DNA from: Leptospiraceae bacterium
GTDB lineage: Bacteria > Spirochaetota > Leptospiria > Leptospirales > Leptospiraceae
NCBI GenBank assembly: GCA_947458405.1
Contig: CANGZW010000002.1
Span: 37,055 to 101,054 of the forward strand
Direction of reading: 5' to 3'
DNA: 64,000 nucleotides
Shown here: piece after piece, positions 55,366 to 64,000 of the stretch
Position numbering within the stretch: the first letter of the stretch is position 1
Layout of the letters: every line of letters begins with the position of its first letter
Position numbers and translations under genes: made by a program
Notes under the pieces: generated by a model
Database searches by the model: none
Told to the model about the DNA's origin: nothing
Seen by the model: the letters and a program-made list of their open reading frames with translations, nothing else

Positions 55366-57072
55366 TCAGAGTTTAAAGTGTCCTAAGATATCATTGATCT
55401 CTTTATGAGAAATATATGCTTTTCTAGAAAGTGATCGAACCTTTTCGCCTATATTTAGAGTTTCCGTTGATTCTTCTGAGAGAGCATAAATGGAATCGGA
55501 TAGTTTTTTAATTTCATTGTTTTGGTTTTGAGTAGAAATATTGATTTTTTCAACTTCTTGGTTTGCCTCAATTACACTTCCATTAATATCCATTATTTTC
55601 TCTAATTGGTTGAGAGAGCTTTCCTGAACTTTCTCGGTAACATTGGATAAAGATAGTATCAAATCCTGTATTTCCTGAAAAATATGTACTACACCTTTCG
55701 TTTTTATGGTTCCATCATTTATGGATTTTCTAAATGAGTGTACAGTGCCTGCTATTGACTTAACGTTTTCAGCAGTTTTTTCAGATAGGCTAGAAACTTC
55801 TCGGGCTACAACGGCAAATCCCTTTCCTAATTCTCCTGCTCTTGCAGATTCAATAGCTGCATTGATAGATAATAGATTGATTTTTTCAGAAATTTCATCT
55901 ATCACGGTGATAACCATCTCCATGTTTTCTGATAAAGTCCTCATATTATCCATATCTTCCATTAATGAATTTACATGATCCTTACTAAAGGAGTATCTTT
56001 GGAGGGTTTTTTCAATGATAACAGTCATTTCTTCCAAGTATTGAGTTGTGATAACCATTATATTATTTATTTCTGAAATATTATTTGAAATATGTAGTAC
56101 ATTATGTGATTGAGTGTTTATTGAGTTACTGATATTTTCCATTATTTCGGACAATCCCTGAATAATTGTGGAATGTTCACTTGTTGAATGGGATATACTG
56201 CGTAGAATAGAATCTATTTTTTTGGAAGCCTCATTTAATTGATCATAAGTTCTAAATTGAGATTTTGTAGTATTGGTTAGTTTATTTAATATTCCACTGA
56301 ATTGAATAATTATTGTCTTAAAACCTAATATAGGCGACAAAAAAGGATCTTCAGATGAAATAAGAGGTAAGTTATAACCTTCTGGCCTAAAGTTTCCACC
56401 TGATACAGTTCCAGAAAATGAATTTACTTTTTCCATTTTTGTTCTAATATATTTTTCAATTAATAAAATATTTGTAATACAGGTTATAGCTATTAATAAA
56501 AACATAAGAAAGAATTGATATTCTATTCCAAAGAATGTCGTACTACATAAGAATAAAAAAAGTCCTGAGAAAATAAATATTTGTACTTTTGATAGATTAG
56601 AGGTTTTATTATGAATATCTAGGAAGAATTTTAAGTATCTGTTTTTATATTCATAGCTTTGTAAATAAGAAATTTGTTGAAGGTATTTGATGATAGTTTC
56701 TTTGGATACCTTTCTTCTGACGGATATATATCCTTGTATTTCCTTATGAGAAAAAATCGGAGTGATAGTAGTATCTAGCCAAAAAGACTCTCCTTTTTTA
56801 GTAATATTTTTTATTACTCCCGTCCATGATTTTCCCGCTGTGATTGTTTTCCAGAGGTCTTTAAAAACCACATCCGGCATATCGGGATGTTTTAAAATAC
56901 TATGTTTTTCTTGAAATATCTCTTTTTCTGTATAACCGGTTAGCCTCAGAAAGTCCGGGCTGATATATACAATTTTTCCGTCAGTATCTGTTCTAGAGAT
57001 TAATACATGATCATCTTCTATTATTATATCATTCTCTATAGAAATATCAGAAAGTTTTTTATTGGATTTCAT
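55366..57072 (-). CDS. Aer-like PAS-containing methyl-accepting chemotaxis protein
   Basis: A 568-residue chemoreceptor. A cytosolic PAS domain (about 20-125; 'RTDTDGKIVYISPDFLRLTG') is followed by two adjacent membrane helices without a periplasmic domain ('IFIFSGLFLFLCSTTFFGI' and 'FLMFLLIAITCITNILLI'), a HAMP-like link and the signalling coiled coil with the conserved tip 'INLLSINAAIESARAGELGK' and 'GFAVVAREVSSLSEKTAENV'. This layout fits energy or redox taxis, with the ligand bound inside the cell. It signals through CheW/CheA to the flagellar motors. Confidence 0.92.
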   Translation of the reverse strand: MKSNKKLSDISIENDIIIEDDHVLISRTDTDGKIVYISPDFLRLTGYTEKEIFQEKHSILKHPDMPDVVFKDLWKTITAGKSWTGVIKNITKKGESFWLDTTITPIFSHKEIQGYISVRRKVSKETIIKYLQQISYLQSYEYKNRYLKFFLDIHNKTSNLSKVQIFIFSGLFLFLCSTTFFGIEYQFFLMFLLIAITCITNILLIEKYIRTKMEKVNSFSGTVSGGNFRPEGYNLPLISSEDPFLSPILGFKTIIIQFSGILNKLTNTTKSQFRTYDQLNEASKKIDSILRSISHSTSEHSTIIQGLSEIMENISNSINTQSHNVLHISNNISEINNIMVITTQYLEEMTVIIEKTLQRYSFSKDHVNSLMEDMDNMRTLSENMEMVITVIDEISEKINLLSINAAIESARAGELGKGFAVVAREVSSLSEKTAENVKSIAGTVHSFRKSINDGTIKTKGVVHIFQEIQDLILSLSNVTEKVQESSLNQLEKIMDINGSVIEANQEVEKINISTQNQNNEIKKLSDSIYALSEESTETLNIGEKVRSLSRKAYISHKEINDILGHFKL

Positions 57073-57291
57073 TTGGGTAATATTGTTCTTTTCAAATATC
57101 GGTAACTTTCAATAAATTCAGTGATTTGCAATTACACATAATTTAGAATACTTCAAATCTCTACAAGTTCAATAGTAGGAATGATTAAAACAGATGTCAA
57201 AATCTAAAAATTTGTAAGAATTAATTCTTAGAGGGTAATTTTTATTATTCTGATAGGAAGGATTTTTAAAAGAAAAAACCAAAAATCAAAT

Positions 57292-57318
57292 TTAGCACTC
57301 TCGCTACTAGAGTGCTTG
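57292..57318 (+). promoter_or_regulatory. CIRCE operator 1 (HrcA site) of groESL
   Basis: TTAGCACTC, 9 bp, GAGTGCTTG: matches the CIRCE consensus except for the last two bases of the right arm. The -35 hexamer TTGACA (57316-57321) overlaps its right arm, so bound HrcA would block RNA polymerase. Confidence 0.85.
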
Positions 57319-57355
57319 ACAAAAAATAAAATAGTTAGAAGGATGGTTATAGATT

Positions 57356-57382
57356 CTAGCATTCATTGAATGAAAGTGCTAA
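57356..57382 (+). promoter_or_regulatory. CIRCE operator 2 (HrcA site) of groESL
   Basis: CTAGCATTC, 9 bp, AAGTGCTAA: a CIRCE element with a degenerate left arm and one mismatch in the right arm. It starts 37 bp after the first operator's end, downstream of the promoter. Two operators suggest tight or graded heat-shock repression. Confidence 0.7.
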
Positions 57383-57420
57383 ATCAAGACACATAAAAGA
57401 GAAGAAAGGAGATCAATAAA

Positions 57421-57705
57421 ATGGCTATCAAACCTTTAGGAGATAGAGTTCTAGTTGAACCAAAGAAGGAATCAGAAGAAAAAATCGGAATGTTATATGT
57501 ACCCGATACTGCCAAAGAAAAACCCCAAGAAGGCAAAGTTATAGAAGTGGGACAGGGAAAATATGAAGATGGAAAGCTCGTTTCTTTGGAAGTAAAGGTT
57601 GGAGACACTGTTCTCTACGGAAAATATTCCGGAACTGAAATCAAACATGGCGGACACGAATATCTTATCGTTCGTGAAAGTGACATTCTAGCGGTAATTA
57701 AATAA
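57421..57705 (+). CDS. groES: Co-chaperonin GroES
   Basis: A 94-residue GroES of normal length. '[20 protein letters not shown]' is the conserved start, followed by the mobile loop that contacts GroEL ('[14 protein letters not shown]'), and the roof and C-terminal part '[15 protein letters not shown]'. GroES caps the GroEL folding chamber. It is controlled by two CIRCE operators upstream, and groEL follows after 11 nt. Confidence 0.97.
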   Translation: MAIKPLGDRVLVEPKKESEEKIGMLYVPDTAKEKPQEGKVIEVGQGKYEDGKLVSLEVKVGDTVLYGKYSGTEIKHGGHEYLIVRESDILAVIK

Positions 57706-57713
57706 GGAGATAG

Positions 57714-59357
<1,644 letters not shown>

Positions 59358-59387
59358 ATCATTTCCTCTATACACAAGTTTTGGTAA

Positions 59388-59420
59388 AAAAGCCTCCGAG
59401 AGATCGGGGGCTTTTTTTTT
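59388..59420 (+). terminator. Rho-independent terminator of groESL
   Basis: AAAGCCTCCGA and TCGGGGGCTTT form an 11-bp GC-rich stem with one G-U pair around a GAGA loop, followed directly by a run of T residues. This is the clearest intrinsic terminator in the window. Confidence 0.92.
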
Positions 59421-59493
59421 GGGGGAGAGTTTTGGGTTTAGCAATCTAAGTTTGGTTTGTAAAATTTTAAAGACTTTTATAATTTGAGAAATT

Positions 59494-60126
59494 ATGGCTA
59501 AAGATCAGAAATCAGGACTGCAAATTGCTCTAAAGGTATACACGAATCTTGAAGATCCTGACTCAGGTTCTATCGAAGAATTTTCCGTAAATTTTATGAA
59601 TGGGTACAATAACCGGGCAAGCGTACGGTTTAGCAAACCAAGTAAAGTAAAGCCAGATAGAATTATAGATATCATCATCCATAGCAGACTTCCAGATTTA
59701 ACCTTAGAGCAAGTTGAGCTCATATCTGAAGGTCATAGAGTTGCAATGACAGCCGAAAATATATTGGGATATATGCTTGAAGAATATATTCATGAAAATG
59801 TACTTACATTTGGATGGACTTGTTGTTGGGGAAGTGTATTGCGATCTATTGATTTTGTTTCTAAAAAAGGAGAACTTCTACAAGTTAAAAATAGAAGTAA
59901 TAGTGAAAATAGTTCAAGTTCCCGAGTTCGTATAGGGACAGAAATTCAAAAGTGGCATAGGATAGATGCAAACAGTGGAGTCACTTACTGGGAAAAGCTG
60001 AATAAAATTATTGGAAAGGGATCTAGCATGTCAGAAGAAAAGTTTTCCGAATTTGTAAAAGCCTTAGTTCAAAAAAATCCTGATTGTATTTATATAGATC
60101 CTTCTTCTGAAATTTTTCATCGTTAA
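59494..60126 (+). CDS. Type II restriction endonuclease, SinI-like
   Basis: A 210-residue protein. 'AENILGYMLEEYI' (Glu89 region), then 'SIDFVSKKGELLQVKNRS' (Asp120, Gln130, Lys132: a PD-(D/E)xK-type site with Q in place of E), then 'NSENSSSSRVR' and 'GTEIQKWHR'. The N-S-S-S-S stretch after the catalytic Lys is what I remember from SinI/Eco47II-type enzymes, which cut GGWCC/GGNCC sites. A 5-methylcytosine methyltransferase gene lies convergent with it, sharing 4 nt, which supports restriction. The exact site is a guess. It has its own start region after the groEL terminator. Confidence 0.7.
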   Translation: MAKDQKSGLQIALKVYTNLEDPDSGSIEEFSVNFMNGYNNRASVRFSKPSKVKPDRIIDIIIHSRLPDLTLEQVELISEGHRVAMTAENILGYMLEEYIHENVLTFGWTCCWGSVLRSIDFVSKKGELLQVKNRSNSENSSSSRVRIGTEIQKWHRIDANSGVTYWEKLNKIIGKGSSMSEEKFSEFVKALVQKNPDCIYIDPSSEIFHR

Positions 60127-61538
60127 GAAAATAAAAATAATTCATTTTCTTTTTTATGCTTTTTTGTAAAACTTTTATAATCTGTTTTCTTATACCTTGA
60201 GTATTGAAAGTCTGAAGTAATATTTATGATACTTTCGTTATTTAATAATTTTAATATCAATACTCCTATTGCTTTACCTAAACTTTTAGGTACTGCATTT
60301 CCAATTTGCTTGTATTTACTTAATATGGAGCCAAATAATTTATAATCATCTGGGAATTCTTGAATTCTTTTATATTCTTGTATACTTAGAGGTCTATCCA
60401 TCTCTGGATGAGCTAAATCAGTAGCGGGCATAGCTGGATTTGTGACTAAAGTCGGTGCTGGTTTATCCCAAGCAAGTCTTCTTAAAAATCCAGTTTTACC
60501 TCCACCCGCAAAATAACTTGCACCCAAGGCTTCTTTTTGTAAATTTTCAGGGAGGTGTTTCCAGTATTGCCCTTCTTTTAAGATTCTGTAGTATCGAAGA
60601 CGCTTTTCTGGAAAAGTAATAGCCTCTTGGTTGGATTCCAATAAATCAGATGTTACTTCTCTGAAAGTCCTCCACTGCTTAAGTCCATATTCCCCATTTT
60701 CAGAATGTGTTGGGATTAAGTATGGAATTTTTTTTAGTTTCTTAGAACAAATGATAACAACTCTTTCTCTTTTCTGAGGAGATCCAAAGTTAGCTGAGTT
60801 ATATAAATTGAATGATACATTATAGCCTCCGCTCTCTAATAAATGTATTACAAATGAAAGTGCACCACCACTTTTCTCATCTTCACTTAACTTTGGGAAA
60901 TTAGAACCTCGATACTTATGAGGTCTATGATTCATTGGAGCTGAAAGAAGACCACGAACATTTTCTAAAACTATGAATTCTGGATTTAGCTCCAATGCTT
61001 TTTCAATAAATGTTAAAAAGACATTTCCTCTATCATCATTGAACCCTTCTCGTTTTCCTGCCGTACTGAAAGCCTGACAGGGTGGTCCTCCAATTACTAA
61101 ATGAATTTTATCACTTTTTTTAATATTTGCAAACTTTCTAATTTCATCTGTACTATACTTATTTATATCTCCAATCAAACCTATCTCTGGGTAATTTAAA
61201 AGGATAGTCTTTCTGGCATCGGGTTCAATTTCACTAGCGAGTACTACATCTATTCCTGCTTCTCTTAGTCCCTGATCCAAACCCATAGCCCCTGAAAAAA
61301 AGCTAAGAGCAACTAATTTTTTATTGATTGCATTCTTATTTTGTTGATCCGCAACATCTGGAAGAATTTGCATCATAACATCTGTTTGGTTCATAACAGA
61401 ATTGGGTATAAACCATGTGGACGCTTTCATTTCTGCTGGCAGTCTATTCTTACGAATCAGACTTCTGACATATTGAGGAGTTACATTGAGAAATTTTGCA
61501 AAATCATCTACTGTTAGGGTATCAGAAAAGGTTTCCAT
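60123..61538 (-). CDS. DNA (cytosine-5-) methyltransferase with N-terminal helix-turn-helix
   Basis: A 471-residue m5C methyltransferase. Motif I is 'LSFFSGAMGLDQGL', IV 'GGPPCQAFSTAG' with the catalytic Cys, VI 'ENVRGLLSAP', VIII 'SPQKRERVVIIC', and X 'YKQIGNAVPKSLGKAI'. The target-recognition region lies between VIII and X. The first 60 residues are an excisionase/MerR-like helix-turn-helix ('VDDFAKFLNVTPQYVRSLIR'), so the enzyme may also regulate its own promoter. It protects the host DNA from the adjacent SinI-like endonuclease. Restriction-modification pairs are often acquired horizontally. Confidence 0.93.
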   Translation of the reverse strand: METFSDTLTVDDFAKFLNVTPQYVRSLIRKNRLPAEMKASTWFIPNSVMNQTDVMMQILPDVADQQNKNAINKKLVALSFFSGAMGLDQGLREAGIDVVLASEIEPDARKTILLNYPEIGLIGDINKYSTDEIRKFANIKKSDKIHLVIGGPPCQAFSTAGKREGFNDDRGNVFLTFIEKALELNPEFIVLENVRGLLSAPMNHRPHKYRGSNFPKLSEDEKSGGALSFVIHLLESGGYNVSFNLYNSANFGSPQKRERVVIICSKKLKKIPYLIPTHSENGEYGLKQWRTFREVTSDLLESNQEAITFPEKRLRYYRILKEGQYWKHLPENLQKEALGASYFAGGGKTGFLRRLAWDKPAPTLVTNPAMPATDLAHPEMDRPLSIQEYKRIQEFPDDYKLFGSILSKYKQIGNAVPKSLGKAIGVLILKLLNNESIINITSDFQYSRYKKTDYKSFTKKHKKENELFLFS

Positions 61539-61733
61539 AAGGAAACTATTTTATATACCAAAAAAATGACAATTAAGAATTTATGTAATTAACCCTAAAT
61601 TGAAATTTCAAGAAAAAATAGAAGTTAAAAATTTCCCAATTCCATCACTTTTTTCGGTCTCATCCAATAGGGTGAAACGACGCTTTTCTTTGCTTATAAT
61701 TTACTAGGTTCTTTACTAAAGAAAAAAATAAAG

Positions 61734-62264
61734 TTATCCCTCAAATACTTCATCCACTTTTACTTTAAAATCAGTCAAGATAACCGAACTTAAAACTCCT
61801 TCTGTATTTTCCGTACTACAAAATAAAGAATATTTCCCATCTTTTAAAACAAATACCTCAACTACCTTTAACTCAGGAAATACAATCCAGTATTCATTAA
61901 CTCCATACTTTTCATAAATTTTATATTTTTCTACTGTGTCCCGCGATACAGAACTTGTTGAAACAATTTCAATCAAAAGATCAGGGACTCCATGTATATA
62001 CCCTTTAGAATCAAAGATGGACATATTTTCTTTTCTTATATAAATGAGATCAGGTTGTATTACGTTATATCCTTTTTCGAAGATGACATCGAGGGGGGAA
62101 GTCAAAATTTTACCCGACTTATTGAGTTTTGCATGATTTCCAATTAAAAGCACTAAGTTGGAAATTATATCCTGGTGAAATCCAAAGGGACTGGGTGCCA
62201 TAATAGTGACTCCATTTATAATTTGGGAGAGATCAAAATCGGATTTTGAGAGGGTAGTGGACAT
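61734..62264 (-). CDS. Uma2-family (DUF820) endonuclease-fold protein
   Basis: A 176-residue protein of the Uma2 family: 'PSPFGFHQDIISNLV' near the start, then the PD-(D/E)xK-like active-site residues in 'VIQPDLIYIRKEN' and 'DLLIEIVSTSSVSRDTVEK', and 'YKIYEKYGVNEYWIVFPE'. Members are spread in many copies in cyanobacteria and a few other bacteria, and most have no known biological role. It may be a mobile or defence-related nuclease. It lies among accessory-looking genes. Confidence 0.9.
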   Translation of the reverse strand: MSTTLSKSDFDLSQIINGVTIMAPSPFGFHQDIISNLVLLIGNHAKLNKSGKILTSPLDVIFEKGYNVIQPDLIYIRKENMSIFDSKGYIHGVPDLLIEIVSTSSVSRDTVEKYKIYEKYGVNEYWIVFPELKVVEVFVLKDGKYSLFCSTENTEGVLSSVILTDFKVKVDEVFEG

Positions 62265-62343
62265 AGATTAACAAATCCTAAAAATTACAAGAATGTCAAG
62301 ATATTAAGGGAATAGACAATTTTGAGGGGGTTTCAATTTCGAT

Positions 62344-62742
62344 CTATTTCAATTTTTGATAAATAAAAATAGAATTAGTGACCACAAATCCAGACAGTGT
62401 AACGAGAAGGCCGATGATTGTCCAGAGAAGTTTATCATGAGATTGGAATTTGGTATCCATCTTAGCTTCTACGAAATCGATCTTTGCAGTTAATCGTTCT
62501 TCGACAGCATCAATTTTTGCAGTTAAACGCTCTTCTACTGTATCAATCTTATCATTTAATCGACGAACTTCATTTCTAATTCCGTCTTGTTCTCGGACAA
62601 TGGGAGTGATAGTAGTTAAATTCATAGTTAAGAATTCTCTTTCCACTTCAGTGTGAATGGTATTTTCGAGTTCGGTCAATACATTTTTTGCTTCGAGTTC
62701 TGGGATGTGTGCATGAAGTAGGGCAGTATAAAGTTGGATCAT
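62344..62742 (-). CDS. Coiled-coil membrane protein with hendecad repeats
   Basis: A 132-residue protein. Residues 65-97 are three consecutive 11-residue repeats ('KIDTVEERLTA', 'KIDAVEERLTA', 'KIDFVEAKMDT') that form a coiled coil of hendecad type. A C-terminal membrane helix ('LLWTIIGLLVTLSGFVV') anchors it. The layout resembles DUF1640/CCDC90-type proteins, sometimes found next to Uma2 or other accessory genes. The function is unknown. The 33-bp DNA repeats suggest recent expansion. Confidence 0.7.
   Translation of the reverse strand: MIQLYTALLHAHIPELEAKNVLTELENTIHTEVEREFLTMNLTTITPIVREQDGIRNEVRRLNDKIDTVEERLTAKIDAVEERLTAKIDFVEAKMDTKFQSHDKLLWTIIGLLVTLSGFVVTNSIFIYQKLK
62452..62550 (-). repeat. 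Three 33-bp tandem repeats encoding hendecads
   Basis: The DNA coding for residues 65-97 of the coiled-coil protein repeats with 33-bp period: units 1 and 2 differ by a few bases, unit 3 is more diverged. The copy number could vary between strains by slippage without breaking the frame. Confidence 0.65.
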
Positions 62743-62920
62743 TGATTTTTCTCCTGAGGTTCTCTATTTATATAGTTCTCAGAAATGAAGGTTTTGTATG
62801 AAAAATATATGGGATGGGGATTTTTTTTGGGAAAAGTGCATGTTAGGTTGGATTTTTAAAATTTGGTGTAAGGATCATTTTGGTCTTTGTTATGAGTCAG
62901 GCAAATACAAACCCCTGTGT

Positions 62921-62943
62921 CATCCTGAGTTTATCGAAGGATG
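62921..62943 (+). repeat. Short dispersed repeat, copy 1
   Basis: CATCCTGAGTTTATCGAAGGATG has near-palindromic ends (CATCCT and AGGATG). The core CCTGAG-T-TCGAAGG is shared with the copy at 62995-63017. I recall similar CTGAGxxTxTCGAAGG elements scattered in many unrelated genomes, but the origin of the family is unclear. Confidence 0.55.
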
Positions 62944-62994
62944 GTATTACGGTAATGTTTTTTATACTAGGATTTTGAAAAACTGACCAATCCG

Positions 62995-63017
62995 CTCCCT
63001 GAGGGTCTCGAAGGGTG
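62995..63017 (+). repeat. Short dispersed repeat, copy 2
   Basis: CTCCCTGAGGGTCTCGAAGGGTG shares the core of the copy 74 bp upstream, with flanking bases changed to CTCCCT and AGGGTG. The arms can partly pair. Both copies lie in a gene-poor stretch between the coiled-coil protein and the cytochrome gene. Confidence 0.5.
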
Positions 63018-63184
63018 CTATAGAGAGAAGTTTGTATAGAAAGAATTTTCCTGTGTTGGTGGTTTCGAGCGACCTTAGGCCAACGGGATTGGTTTGAATT
63101 TCACACTCTTTATCTTTTTAGGAAATAAAACTAAAAAATCTAATTTACAGATTACCAACATAAATTAGTATTATTTCGAGGAAA

Positions 63185-63688
63185 ATGAGAAATTTGATGA
63201 AAAGTTATGAAATATTTATTAGAATCCTAAAAATATCCCTATTCTTAGGGCTTGTCTTTGGAATATTCACCTCCTGTGCATCAGATGATTCTGCCCTCAA
63301 GGATGAGGTAGCCCAACTGCGAAAAGAACTTCGGGAGTTTCGCCAAGTTTTCTTCCCGTCATTAGAGGATCAAAATGAACAAAACCCAAAAGTCACTCAA
63401 AATAAAGTAAATATCAATAAAATTGATGCTGAAGAGTTATATTTAACTTGTGCATCTTGTCATGGTGATAAAGGGGATGGAAACGGACCTGCTGCTCCTA
63501 ACTTAAATCCTAAACCGAGAAATTTTAAATCTCCAGCTGAAAAATGGAAAAATGGTAAGTCCTATAAGGGAATTATTAAGACCTTAAAAGAAGGGATATA
63601 TCCGGGTATGGCTAAGTATGATTATATGTTAGATGAAGAAATAAATGCACTAGCTAAATATGTTTTAAAATTAGGGAATCAAAAATAA
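63185..63688 (+). CDS. c-type cytochrome lipoprotein
   Basis: A 167-residue lipoprotein. The signal ends in 'GIFTSC' (Cys31), followed by a short coiled coil ('LKDEVAQLRKELREFRQVFF') and a class I cytochrome c domain with heme-attachment motif CASCH (89-93) in 'CASCHGDKGDGNGP', then a Met ligand candidate in 'GMAKYDYMLDEEINALAKYV'. It is a small mobile electron carrier tethered to a membrane on the periplasmic side. The oxidase or reductase partner is not in the window. GAGGA precedes the ATG at 63185. Confidence 0.88.
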   Translation: MRNLMKSYEIFIRILKISLFLGLVFGIFTSCASDDSALKDEVAQLRKELREFRQVFFPSLEDQNEQNPKVTQNKVNINKIDAEELYLTCASCHGDKGDGNGPAAPNLNPKPRNFKSPAEKWKNGKSYKGIIKTLKEGIYPGMAKYDYMLDEEINALAKYVLKLGNQK

Positions 63689-63880
63689 ATATAGAATTCT
63701 AATTTTAGTAAAGAAAAGTTCGGTGGTCGAGTGCTGGCACTATACAAATTAATTATTTTAAATATTTAGAAATTCCTAAATTACAAATAATCTGCCAGTG
63801 TATCGAGACCCCGAATATACAGAATGATTTCGTATTGACCCCGCTCTCCATGCCATTTGAAAAGATGGCACAGCATTACC

Positions 63881-64000
63881 TTACCCATAACTCAACAATT
63901 TCCAAACTATAGAGATAGAATAAAGTTGATATAGTCCTTTAGAAATTGCTAGAATTCCAGGAAAGCCATCACTTTTTCTTCCTAGATGACCTCCCAGTTG
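63881..64000 (-). CDS. IS4-type transposase, C-terminal end (truncated by window)
   Basis: The minus frame from 64000 to the TAA at 63881 reads 'QLGGHLGRKSDGFPGILAI' and 'SKGLYQLYSI', which matches the C-terminal end of IS4/Tn5-type transposases (LGGFLGRKSDGEPG...WxGLxxL). The gene continues outside the window, so whether it is intact is not known. No terminal repeat or target duplication could be placed with confidence in 63700-63880. Confidence 0.7.
   Translation of the reverse strand, partial: QLGGHLGRKSDGFPGILAISKGLYQLYSISIVWKLLSYG

Larger units (their letters stand above)
57073..57420. other. Divergent control region of groESL and the chemoreceptor, 348 bp
   Basis: Gene-free region. 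The right half contains two CIRCE operators and the groE promoter. The left half is AT-rich and presumably carries the chemoreceptor promoter on the minus strand, which I could not place exactly. Confidence 0.6.
62743..63184. other. Gene-poor region, 442 bp, with dispersed repeats
   Basis: No convincing gene. It carries two copies of the short CCTGAG...TCGAAGG repeat. The 62-residue open frame at 62798-62986 runs through copy 1 and is not regarded as a gene. The right end provides the cytochrome start region. Confidence 0.55.

Noticed and set aside
62798..62986. Plus-strand 62-residue open frame
   Set aside because: Its sequence runs through a dispersed repeat, has no ribosome binding site and its composition (many Trp, Cys, Phe) looks like non-coding DNA.

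Overview
The window reads as chromosome of a low-GC spirochaete of the Leptospiraceae, either Leptospira or a close, possibly uncultured relative. The evidence is a spirochaete-type flagellar operon (fliF-fliG-fliH-fliI-fliJ-flbB, with the collar protein FlbB), lipopolysaccharide-export type genes (LptE-like lipoprotein, LptF/LptG-like permease) that set Leptospira apart from Borrelia and Treponema, many lipoproteins with relaxed lipoboxes, and a heme oxygenase/HmuY/TonB-receptor locus like the iron-regulated heme locus of pathogenic Leptospira. Most of the sequence is ordinary, densely packed chromosome. Short 1-20 nt overlaps between consecutive genes are common, and several convergent pairs share 4 nt.

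Layout. 1-7.5 kb: the C-terminal part of an RND/MMPL exporter, an MDR oxidoreductase, small unknowns, a YceI lipoprotein, a Kef-type antiporter and prfA. 7.5-14.5 kb: lipoproteins (one LptE-like), a tiny HNH-fold protein, a TraB-like exported protein, a CNNM/CBS transporter, and coaC/coaB as separate overlapping genes. 14.5-18.5 kb: two unknown membrane proteins, a LolD-like ATPase, and an unusual fusion of a McsA zinc finger with a decayed McsB arginine-kinase domain. Next comes a decayed outer-membrane gene. 18.5-24.2 kb: an SDR enzyme, then a Fur-box-controlled heme cluster (heme oxygenase, lipoprotein, HmuY, TonB receptor), then map. 24.2-34.9 kb: a phosphoesterase, a crotonase, a possible sensor set (histidine kinase, solute-binding protein, porin), rsgA, a PAS-GGDEF-EAL protein and a transglutaminase-like protein. 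35-39.6 kb: an exported unknown, a PAS-Fis regulator, rho and rpmE. 39.6-40.4 kb: a gene-free stretch with remnants of a chemoreceptor. 41-50 kb: the flagellar operon, a GT-B-like gene, an HPt protein and a coiled-coil protein.

50-57 kb, mostly on the minus strand: an LptF/G-like permease, a bitopic partner and a GH31 lipoprotein in one tight operon, then a tandem rhodanese lacking both catalytic cysteines, and an Aer-like chemoreceptor. 57-59.4 kb: groES-groEL behind two CIRCE operators, ended by a strong terminator. 59.5-61.5 kb: a convergent type II restriction-modification pair (SinI-like endonuclease and m5C methyltransferase). 61.5-64 kb: accessory-looking DNA with a Uma2-family protein, a repeat-built coiled-coil membrane protein, two copies of a short dispersed palindrome-like repeat, a c-type cytochrome lipoprotein, and the C-terminal end of an IS4-type transposase running off the window.

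No tRNA, rRNA or CRISPR array was found. The items most worth a second look are the McsA-McsB fusion (17336-18055), the FliG whose torque-helix charges are missing (42843-43802), the helix-hairpin-helix-like insert in the RND exporter (about 325-450), the GH31/permease operon (50081-54213) and the Cys-less tandem rhodanese (54341-55201).
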